9,114 nt of DNA from contig JBBDST010000014.1 in assembly GCA_040904765.1 (NCBI GenBank), positions 1 through 9,114 on the forward strand, given 5' to 3'. The stretch comes from JBBDST01 sp040904765. GTDB lineage: Bacteria > Actinomycetota > Nitriliruptoria > Nitriliruptorales > Nitriliruptoraceae. Below the pieces are notes generated by a model. It did no database searches and was not told where the DNA came from. It saw only the letters and a program-made list of their open reading frames with translations. A program made the position numbers and the translations under genes. Below, piece by piece: positions 1-5,509 of this stretch. Positions within the stretch are counted from its first letter, which is position 1. Every line of letters begins with the position of its first letter.

Positions 1-944
1 TAGCGGTACTCGCCTTTGGTCAACGACGGGCACGCTGCCGGTTCGACCGCAAGCACGTGAGGGTTCATGTTGCCCGCCATCTTTTCGCGCAAAAACGGAA
101 ACACCAGCCCGGCAAAGTTGGAACCCCCACCGGTGCAAGCGATGATCAAGTCCGGTGACTCGTCGATCTTTGCCATCTGTTTCAACGCTTCTTCACCAAT
201 CACCGTCTGATGCAACAGCACATGATTCAACACGCTGCCAAGCGCATACTTGGTGTCTTCACGGCTCGCAGCAATCTCTACTGCCTCAGAGATGGCAATA
301 CCGAGCGAACCGGGCGAATTCGGATCTTTTGCCAGAATGGCGCGACCAGCCTCAGTAAGGTCTGAGGGAGATGAGTGCACTGTCGCACCCCATGTACGCA
401 TCATTGATGCCCGGTACGGTTTGGTCGCAAACGACGCAGCAACCTGCCACACTTCACAGTCGATGCCGTACTGGGCGGTCGCAAACGCCAACGCCGAACC
501 CCACTGGCCGGCACCTGTTTCGGTCGTGAGTTTCGTCACGCCTTCCTGGGCGTTGTAGTACGCCTGAGGTACGGCCGTGTTTGGTTTGTGTGAACCGGCC
601 GGCGATACACCCTCATACTTGAAATAGATTCGTGCTGGCGTATCAAGCGCCTCTTCTAACCGTTTCGCCCGGTAGAGCGGGGCAGGACGCCACAACGCAT
701 ACACGTCACGTACCGCCTGAGGAATCTCAACAAAGCGGTCAGTGGTGACTTCTTGACGGATCAACTCCATAGGAAATAGTGGTTGCAACGCTTCAGGACC
801 GATCGGTTCGTGCGTGCCAGGATGTAGCGGCGGTGGTGGTGGGGCCGGTAGATCCGCGATGATGTTGTACCAGTGGGTAGGGATCTCCGACTCGTCAAGC
901 AGCACCTTGGTCAGGGCGGTTTCGCGGGCATGCCTGTTCGTCAC
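1..944 (-). CDS. trpB: Tryptophan synthase beta chain, TrpB2 type (3' end beyond the window)
   Basis: This PLP enzyme makes L-tryptophan from indole and serine in the cytoplasm. The reverse strand reads 314 codons and then runs off the left edge; the family is usually about 450 residues, so the last third is missing. The N-terminal segment LLDESEIPTHWYNIIADLP (residues 15-33) and the proline run before LHPGT...EPIGP are typical of the TrpB2 subgroup and not of classical TrpB1. The PLP lysine is K120 in AGSHKPNTA. The catalytic glutamate is E142 in ETGAGQWGS. The phosphate-binding glycine loop is GGGSN at 272-276. The visible end, AVEPAACPSLTKGEYRY, is also TrpB2-like. The GTG start at 944 is chosen because GGAG lies 6 nt upstream and the family signature begins about 14 residues later. 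It follows the phosphatase gene after 95 bp on the same strand. No trpA is visible. TrpB2 proteins may work without TrpA, some using phosphoserine; that is family knowledge, not seen here. Confidence 0.95.
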   Translation of the reverse strand, partial: MTNRHARETALTKVLLDESEIPTHWYNIIADLPAPPPPPLHPGTHEPIGPEALQPLFPMELIRQEVTTDRFVEIPQAVRDVYALWRPAPLYRAKRLEEALDTPARIYFKYEGVSPAGSHKPNTAVPQAYYNAQEGVTKLTTETGAGQWGSALAFATAQYGIDCEVWQVAASFATKPYRASMMRTWGATVHSSPSDLTEAGRAILAKDPNSPGSLGIAISEAVEIAASREDTKYALGSVLNHVLLHQTVIGEEALKQMAKIDESPDLIIACTGGGSNFAGLVFPFLREKMAGNMNPHVLAVEPAACPSLTKGEYR

Positions 945-950
945 GCTGGA

Positions 951-954
951 CTCC
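951..954 (-). promoter_or_regulatory. Ribosome binding site that fixes the trpB2 GTG start
   Basis: On the minus strand GGAG lies 6 nt upstream of GTG at 944-942. No in-frame ATG lies close upstream of the conserved N-terminus, so this site decides the start. Confidence 0.7.
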
Positions 955-973
955 GATCGGTCACTTTCGACAG

Positions 974-1043
974 CGCTACATCGCCCCCGCGACGTCGCGT
1001 CTTGCGACGCTTACGCTACATCGCTCACCGCAATATCGCTCAC
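974..1043 (-). repeat. Imperfect 15-bp repeats between the phosphatase and trpB2
   Basis: Reading the minus strand, GTGAGCGATATTGCG (1043-1029) is followed directly by GTGAGCGATGTAGCG (1028-1014), which matches it at 13 of 15 positions. After 25 nt a third, partly matching copy, GGGGGCGATGTAGCG, appears at 988-974. The exact 11-mer GCGATGTAGCG occurs at 1024-1014 and 984-974, 40 bp apart. The first copy contains the phosphatase stop codon (TGA, 1042-1040). Function is unknown. A regulatory site or the remnant of a short repeat element are both possible. Confidence 0.6.
993..1010 (-). other. Small competing hairpins upstream of trpB2
   Basis: On the minus strand GCGTC (1010-1006), loop GCAA, and GACGC (1001-997) form a 5-bp stem closed by a GNRA-type tetraloop. 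An alternative 6-bp stem pairs CGTCGC (1009-1004) with GCGACG (998-993). The neighbouring 989-998 is a perfect 10-bp palindrome (GCGACGTCGC). No T-run follows, so it is not a standard intrinsic terminator. It could affect read-through or translation of trpB2; that is inference only. Confidence 0.35.
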
Positions 1044-1909
1044 TGCAACGGCGAAAGAGTCTGAGTGCATGTTTTAGGCAACACCAGCTGCGCAAGCTCA
1101 CGTAGTGAACCTTCATCGGCGCCAGCCACAACCGCCCCCTGCCGCACCTGATAGTCACTGTTGGCCAAAAGGGGCAGCAGTACGTCCGTTTGGGCTAAGA
1201 CGACCCCGCCGGCTTCGCGTACCAGCAGCACCCCGGCTGCGATGTCCCACACGTGTGGCACCAACGCGACCGATGCGGCGGCAGTGCCGTCTGCGACCAA
1301 CGCCAAATCAAGTGCAGTAGCGCCAAGGACACGCTGACGAAGCACGATCTTGTGGTTGCGTGCTGCTACCAGCGTTGAAGGAGTGAGCATCAACGGAATC
1401 TGCTGGTTGGCGTTATCAAACAGGTCAACGGCACCACGGACCGAAACTTGACGGGCACCGGTGCCATCAGTTACCCAGGCGCCCCCGCCGGTAACCGCCA
1501 TAAACCGGCGGTTTAGATCAGGTGCGTCAATCACGCCAAGCACCACGTGCCCATCGCACGTCAGTGCGACCGACACGCACCAAAACGGCAATCCAGACGT
1601 AAAATTGGAGGTGCCGTCAAGCGGATCGATCACCCACCGCCAGCGCGCCGAGCCACTTTCACGAACCCCTTCTTCGCTGATCACTTCATGGGTTGCAAAC
1701 GTCGCTGAGATCGCTGCAGCAAACCGTGCCTGAATCACATGATCAGTCGCGCTGACCACTGACCCGTCGGCTTTGCGCCGAAAGGTCACATCGCGAGACC
1801 CAAGCATGTCACGCATTGCATCAAGTGTGGCCAGTGTGAGTGCCAACGCATCAGCAATAACCCTGGCATCTTCGTCAGGGACGTTCGAGCGTGTCGCAAA
1901 GGCGGTCAT
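1040..1909 (-). CDS. Inositol-monophosphatase-family phosphatase (SuhB/HisN-like)
   Basis: A 289-residue member of the Mg2+-dependent, Li+-sensitive IMPase family, which hydrolyses small phosphate monoesters such as inositol-1-phosphate or histidinol phosphate in the cytoplasm. The family's metal-site motifs are all present: ISEEG with E79, WVIDPLDGTSNF with D95 and D98 (residues 92-103), and WDIAAGVLLVREAGG with D222 (221-235). The N-terminal KADGSVVSATD segment (46-56) matches the substrate-loop region. The stretch GVIDAPDLNRRFMAV...GGGAW resembles actinobacterial histidinol-phosphate phosphatase HisN, and the downstream neighbour trpB2 is an amino-acid biosynthesis gene, so HisN is a reasonable alternative. 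The substrate cannot be fixed from sequence alone. The ATG at 1909 is preceded only by a poorly spaced TTGGA, so the start is less certain than the family. The length is normal. The gene is divergent from the decarboxylase gene and probably co-transcribed with trpB2. Confidence 0.9.
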   Translation of the reverse strand: MTAFATRSNVPDEDARVIADALALTLATLDAMRDMLGSRDVTFRRKADGSVVSATDHVIQARFAAAISATFATHEVISEEGVRESGSARWRWVIDPLDGTSNFTSGLPFWCVSVALTCDGHVVLGVIDAPDLNRRFMAVTGGGAWVTDGTGARQVSVRGAVDLFDNANQQIPLMLTPSTLVAARNHKIVLRQRVLGATALDLALVADGTAAASVALVPHVWDIAAGVLLVREAGGVVLAQTDVLLPLLANSDYQVRQGAVVAGADEGSLRELAQLVLPKTCTQTLSPLQ

Positions 1910-1981
1910 ATTCCAAACGGTAGCGTTTCAAGGCTGTGTTTACGGGCCGGCCAATGGGTCAAGGCCGCAAGATGACCGAAC

Positions 1982-2005
1982 AAAAAGCGGTTCTTGACCG
2001 TTTTT
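1982..2005. repeat. A-tract/T-tract inverted repeat over the candidate -35 box
   Basis: AAAAA-G-CGGT (1982-1991) is complementary to ACCGTTTTT (1997-2005), with one bulged G and the loop TCTTG. It overlaps the plus-strand TTGACC at 1994-1999. It resembles a weak bidirectional terminator. It sits between divergent genes where termination is not needed, so an operator or DNA-bending site is at least as likely. Confidence 0.4.
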
Positions 2006-2023
2006 GGTTGACAGAGCTAGCGT
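1994..2023 (+). promoter_or_regulatory. Candidate sigma-70-type promoter for the decarboxylase gene
   Basis: TTGACC (1994-1999) and TAGCGT (2018-2023) are separated by 18 nt. Transcription would start near 2030, giving a leader of about 130 nt before ATG 2159. A second, consensus TTGACA at 2008-2013 has no well-placed -10 box. The call rests only on hexamer similarity. Confidence 0.3.
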
Positions 2024-2062
2024 AAATGCGTGGGGAAGACATCGCGAGTGACGCCAATACAC

Positions 2063-2136
2063 GGGGGTTGGTCCCTGCATGCAGCGAGGACTTCAACGGC
2101 ACGCCGCAACAGCTTTCACTGACCACCCCCACCAAC
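2063..2136 (+). promoter_or_regulatory. Potentially structured 5' leader with mutually exclusive pairings
   Basis: GGGGGTTGGTC (2063-2073) can pair with GACCACCCCC (2121-2130), 10 bp with one bulged T. Alternatively GTTGGTCC (2067-2074) can pair with GGAC-TT-CAAC (2088-2097), or GTTGGT (2067-2072) with ACCAAC (2131-2136). The perfect palindrome CTGCATGCAG (2075-2084) lies inside. Competing helices that share a strand are what attenuators and riboswitches show. I recognise no known class, and chance pairing in GC-rich DNA is possible. Confidence 0.3.
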
Positions 2137-2147
2137 ACGTTTACGTT

Positions 2148-2152
2148 AAGGG
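2148..2152 (+). promoter_or_regulatory. Ribosome binding site of the decarboxylase gene
   Basis: AAGGG lies 6 nt before ATG 2159. It supports that ATG over the in-frame TTG directly in front of it at 2156. Confidence 0.6.
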
Positions 2153-2158
2153 CCTTTG

Positions 2159-3508
2159 ATGGATGATTCGCACAGCGCAGCCGCGAGTGAATATCTGATC
2201 CGTTATGGCGGCGACAAGTATTTCCAGGCTGCCGGCGGCATGTTTAACACCCTGTTTCACTCGGCCCGCGGCACCATTGTCACCGACGTCAACGGCCGCG
2301 AATATCTTGACTTCACTTCCGGACAGATGTCGGCCACTATCGGGCACAACCATCCAGCCATCGTTGAAGCAACCCGGCTGGCTGGCGAGAAAGCGTTCCA
2401 CCTGTTTAGTGGCATGATCCCTGAAGTTGTCGCACAACTGGCAGAAACGTTGGCGCGCGACTGGCTCCCTGGCCAGTTGCGTCGCTCCATGTTCGTCTCC
2501 ACCGGATCCGAATCAAACGAACTGGCATTACGCATCGCCAAGCTTTACACCGGCGGTTACGAAGTACTCGCACTTGGCGGATCTTGGCATGGCATTACCA
2601 GCGGTGCCGGTGCCGTATCGATCCTTGGCGACCGGAGAGGCTATGGCGTGCCGCTTGCCGGCGTATCCATGATCCCTGAAGCCGACATGTATCGCCCGTA
2701 CCTGCCAGGTGTGGATCCTGAAGAATCGGCACTCACCGTCCTTGAGCTCGCACTGAAAATGTTTGATATGCAAACGACCGGGCAGGGCTCAGCGATCATT
2801 GCCGAACCGGTGTTGAGCGGCGGCGGCGTCATTGTGCCCCCACAGTCGTTTCTTGCTGCCCTTCGCAAAGCCGCCGATGAGCGCGGCATGCTGCTGATTT
2901 TCGACGAAGCACAGACGGCATTTGGCCGGATCGGGGCCCGTACCGGCGCCGCCCATTTCGGGGTCACCCCAGACATCATGTCGCTTTCGAAAACGCTTGG
3001 CGGGGGCCTTCCGATTGGTGCTGTGGCCACCACCGCCACTATCGAAGACACCATCCATGACCGCAACTTTGCCTACTACACCAGCCACGTTTCTGACCCG
3101 CTCGCCGCCGAAGTTGGTTTAGCTGTACTGCGCACCCTCGAAGAAGAACGACTCATCGAACGTGCCAACGAGATGGGCGAGTACATGATGGCTCAACTTG
3201 ACGCGTTGCAGCAACGCCATGACGTTATCGGTGACGTGCGTGGCCTTGGCCTGCTGATCGGGGTCGAACTGGTCAGTGACCGTGCCACGAAACGCCCCGC
3301 CCATCGTCTGGGTCCGCTCGCAACCGAAAAATGTCTGGCGGCCGGTTTGAACGTAAACATCCGGCGCAAAGCAGAACGTGGCGCCGTCTGGCGCATCGCT
3401 CCACCATTAACCGTCAGCCACGACGAGATCGATCAAGCGATCGCCATCATCGATCGTTCGCTGGCCGACAGCCTTGATGAACTCGCCCGCACAAACACCG
3501 AACTGTGA
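2159..3508 (+). CDS. dgdA: 2,2-dialkylglycine decarboxylase-like PLP enzyme (class III aminotransferase fold)
   Basis: A 449-residue class III (omega) aminotransferase-fold protein that most resembles dialkylglycine decarboxylase (DGD). DGD decarboxylates 2-aminoisobutyrate or isovaline to a ketone and CO2, then transfers the amino group to pyruvate. The PLP lysine is K278 (LSKTLGGGLP) and the pyridine-N aspartate is D249 (FDEAQ). DGD-specific segments, compared with the Burkholderia cepacia enzyme from memory, are DFTSGQMSA (Q56, DGD Q52), HLFSGM (S84, the potassium-site S80), SWHG (W143, W138), YYTSHVSDPL (alkali-metal loop, DGD 303-307) and WRIAPPLTVS (R412, R406). Two differences stand out: DGD S215 is G221 here (AEPVLSGGGVI), and T303 is S309. 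A relative with other alpha-substituted or ordinary amino acids as substrate is therefore possible. The start is ATG 2159, set by AAGGG 6 nt upstream. The gene is followed after 86 bp by a TetR regulator on the same strand. Confidence 0.85.
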   Translation: MDDSHSAAASEYLIRYGGDKYFQAAGGMFNTLFHSARGTIVTDVNGREYLDFTSGQMSATIGHNHPAIVEATRLAGEKAFHLFSGMIPEVVAQLAETLARDWLPGQLRRSMFVSTGSESNELALRIAKLYTGGYEVLALGGSWHGITSGAGAVSILGDRRGYGVPLAGVSMIPEADMYRPYLPGVDPEESALTVLELALKMFDMQTTGQGSAIIAEPVLSGGGVIVPPQSFLAALRKAADERGMLLIFDEAQTAFGRIGARTGAAHFGVTPDIMSLSKTLGGGLPIGAVATTATIEDTIHDRNFAYYTSHVSDPLAAEVGLAVLRTLEEERLIERANEMGEYMMAQLDALQQRHDVIGDVRGLGLLIGVELVSDRATKRPAHRLGPLATEKCLAAGLNVNIRRKAERGAVWRIAPPLTVSHDEIDQAIAIIDRSLADSLDELARTNTEL

Positions 3509-3575
3509 ACCTGATAACAAGATGCAGCGGGTGCAAGACGTGGCCTACGTTGGGCTACTTGCACACTCGAGCGCT

Positions 3576-3596
3576 ACTGTGAAGCTGCTGCGCAGT
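3576..3596. promoter_or_regulatory. Candidate TetR operator (21-bp imperfect palindrome)
   Basis: The left half ACTGTGAAGC (3576-3585) and the reverse complement of the right half, ACTGCGCAGC (3587-3596), agree at 8 of 10 positions around a central T. Size, symmetry and place, directly at the 5' end of a TetR-family gene, fit an autoregulatory operator. It overlaps the possible GTG start at 3595. No binding evidence exists in the sequence itself. Confidence 0.4.
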
Positions 3597-4293
3597 GACA
3601 GGACGTTCAATCGAGGAACCAGTAAATCAAAAGCGGGTGCGCATGAGCGCACGAGAACGTCGCGAGCAACTCGTTGGAGTAGCGCGCAGCGTCTTTGCTG
3701 AACGGGGCTACGAAGCCACCACCATCGAAGAAATTGCGGAACGTGCTGGCGTATCAAAACCGGTCGTGTATCAGCATTTTGGCGGCAAAGAAGGCCTTTA
3801 TGCGGTCGTCGTTGACCGCGAAGTGCGTTTCCTTACTGACTCGATCGCGCATGCGTTCGCTGCCCGTAACCCCCAAGACGTCGCTGAAGCTGCCGCCGAA
3901 GCGTTCCTTGCTTACGTTGAAGAACGCGAAGAAGGTTTCCTCATTCTTATTCGCGACGCCCCGATTGGCATGACCGGTGGCACGTTCGCATCGGTTATAT
4001 CTGACGTTGCTGCACGTACCGAACAGCTGCTCATTGACGAGTTTTCTAGACGCGGCTTTGATTCCAATACGGCACCCATGTACGCCCTGATGCTCGTTGG
4101 CGCAGTCGCCCTTGTGGGGGAGTGGTGGCTTGAACATCGCTACCTGCCACGCGAACAAGTCGCGGCCCATGTCGTGAACCTGATGTGGAACGGCTTGCGC
4201 GGCCTTTCGCCCACACCGACTCCACGCAGACGGCGCCGCACCGCCGGCACGACCTTGCCACAATCAGACCTTCAACACGGTGGAGACCGGTGA
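3595..4293 (+). CDS. TetR/AcrR-family transcriptional regulator
   Basis: A 232-residue one-domain repressor type: an N-terminal DNA-binding helix-turn-helix and a C-terminal ligand/dimer domain. The HTH is very clear: RREQLVGVARSVFAERGYEA, then TTIEEIAERAGVSKPVVYQHF (residues 42-62), then GGKEGLYAVVVDREV. The helical C-terminal part ends in a basic, proline-rich tail (PTPTPRRRRR) of unknown role. The start is uncertain. GTG 3595 gives the longest form but lies in a palindrome. GTG 3637 and ATG 3643 (216 residues) also keep the whole HTH. A good SD, GAGGAA at 3613-3618, is ideally spaced only for a GTA codon at 3622. The stop (TGA 4291-4293) is 1 nt before the next gene's start, so it is co-transcribed with the aminotransferase. 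It may regulate itself and this operon; the ligand is unknown. Confidence 0.9.
   Translation: MTGRSIEEPVNQKRVRMSARERREQLVGVARSVFAERGYEATTIEEIAERAGVSKPVVYQHFGGKEGLYAVVVDREVRFLTDSIAHAFAARNPQDVAEAAAEAFLAYVEEREEGFLILIRDAPIGMTGGTFASVISDVAARTEQLLIDEFSRRGFDSNTAPMYALMLVGAVALVGEWWLEHRYLPREQVAAHVVNLMWNGLRGLSPTPTPRRRRRTAGTTLPQSDLQHGGDR
4282..4285 (+). promoter_or_regulatory. Ribosome binding site favouring the GTG 4295 start
   Basis: GGAG ends 9 nt before GTG 4295 and lies inside the end of the TetR gene. It overlaps the alternative GTG at 4280, so it cannot serve that one. Confidence 0.55.
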
Positions 4294-4294
4294 C

Positions 4295-5509
4295 GTGAAT
4301 CTAGAAAACACCCAGCTAGTGCCCCGTATGCGCATCTTTGGCACCACCATCTTTGACGAGATGTCGGGCCTTGCCCGCAAACATGGTGCCGTCAACTTAG
4401 GTCAAGGCTTTCCGGACGCCTCACCGCATTCAGCGATCCTCGACGCAGTCGAAAATGCGCTTCGGACCGGCAAAAACCAGTATGCGCCAGGTCCTGGCAT
4501 CCCCGAACTTCAGCAGGCAATCGCCACTCACCAGGCCCGCTTTTATGGTCAAACATACGACCCAGACACCGAAATTGCCGTCACGTTTGGGGCGACTGAA
4601 GCGCTCGCATCGGCCATCCTTGGCCTGTGTGAACCAGGCGACGAAATCGTGATGATCGACCCGGCCTACGACGCGTACCCGGCACTTGCCGCACTGGCTG
4701 GTGCACGCATGCACCGGGTGGCCTTAACCCCGCCTGCCTACCCCAAAGACGGCGGCATCGTGGATGCCCCCTGGACGCTTGACGTTGATCGTCTTGCGGC
4801 CGTCATCACCCCCAACACTCGCCTGTTGATCGTCAACACCCCCCACAACCCGACAGGGGCCGTTTTTGATGACACCACGCTGGCACAGATCGCCGCACTT
4901 GCGATCGAAAACGACGTCATTGTGGCCTCTGACGAGGTGTATGAACATCTGGTGTTCGACGGACGCACCCACAACAGCATCGTAAACCTGCCAGGGATGC
5001 GCGAACGCACCATCGTGATTTCTAGCGCCGGCAAAACGTTCTCGTGCACCGGCTGGAAAACCGGCTGGGCCTGCGCACCAGAACCACTGGCAACCGCAGT
5101 GAAAGGCATCAAACAGTTCTTGACCTACGGGGGAGGCACCCCACTGCAGCATGGGATTGCTTTTGGCCTCACCTTGGAAGATGAAGTGTTTGCGGCTGAA
5201 GCAGCTGATCTGCAACGCCGACGTGACTATGTCGTTGGGGAACTGGCAGCCTTACACATTCCGATCACCCGCTCACCGGCGACCTATTTCGTCACCGCCG
5301 ATTTCGCATCGGTGGGATTCGCTGACGCTGAAGCGTTCTGCCGTTGGGCGCCAGCAGCCATCGGCGTAGCAGCCGTACCCGTATCGGCGTTTGTCGCCGA
5401 CAAAGAACCAGTGAAATCGCTTGTACGCCTCGCCGTATGTAAAGCCGACACGACACTTGAAGCCGGCATGGAACGACTCACGGCCGCGTTTACGAAAGCC
5501 ACAACATGA
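4295..5509 (+). CDS. PLP-dependent class I/II aminotransferase (glutamine transaminase / DapC-like)
   Basis: A 404-residue fold-type I aminotransferase. Family landmarks in order are VNLGQGFPD (33-41), NQYAPGPGIPELQQAIA (61-77), VTFGATEALASAILGLCEPGDE (97-118), NTPHNPTGAVF with N185, SDEVYEHLVFD with D213 and Y216, the PLP lysine K247 in SSAGKTFSCTGWKTGW, and R378 (LVR) for the substrate carboxylate. This is the subgroup of kynurenine aminotransferase/glutamine transaminase K, bacterial YbdL, and the actinobacterial Rv0858c annotated as DapC. The next gene is an omega-amidase with a 4-bp ATGA overlap, which favours glutamine as amino donor: glutamine plus a 2-oxo acid gives 2-oxoglutaramate plus an amino acid. 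N-succinyl-diaminopimelate aminotransferase is the main alternative. GTG 4295 is preferred over GTG 4280 because of GGAG at 4282-4285. Where relatives have the aromatic RFxFCK, this protein has RLAVCK. Confidence 0.9.
   Translation: MNLENTQLVPRMRIFGTTIFDEMSGLARKHGAVNLGQGFPDASPHSAILDAVENALRTGKNQYAPGPGIPELQQAIATHQARFYGQTYDPDTEIAVTFGATEALASAILGLCEPGDEIVMIDPAYDAYPALAALAGARMHRVALTPPAYPKDGGIVDAPWTLDVDRLAAVITPNTRLLIVNTPHNPTGAVFDDTTLAQIAALAIENDVIVASDEVYEHLVFDGRTHNSIVNLPGMRERTIVISSAGKTFSCTGWKTGWACAPEPLATAVKGIKQFLTYGGGTPLQHGIAFGLTLEDEVFAAEAADLQRRRDYVVGELAALHIPITRSPATYFVTADFASVGFADAEAFCRWAPAAIGVAAVPVSAFVADKEPVKSLVRLAVCKADTTLEAGMERLTAAFTKATT

Larger units (their letters stand above)
1910..2158. other. 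Divergent intergenic region between the two arms
   Basis: This 249-bp stretch carries no convincing coding region on either strand. It must hold the promoters for the leftward phosphatase-trpB2 unit and the rightward decarboxylase gene. TTGACC hexamers face outward: minus strand 1962-1957 and plus strand 1994-1999. It also holds a perfect GGCCGGCC (1945-1952), an A-tract/T-tract inverted repeat (1982-2005) and a potentially structured leader (2063-2136). The minus-strand TTGACC lacks a well-spaced -10 box; the nearest TAAACA is only 14 nt away. Confidence 0.6.

Noticed and set aside
250..558. A 102-codon open frame on the plus strand
   Set aside because: It is antisense to trpB2, whose protein matches the family along its whole visible length. 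The frame has no family-like motif and no ribosome site.
1982..2005. Intrinsic terminator
   Set aside because: The GC part of the stem is only 4 bp, and it lies between divergent genes and over a -35 box. It is kept as an inverted repeat only.
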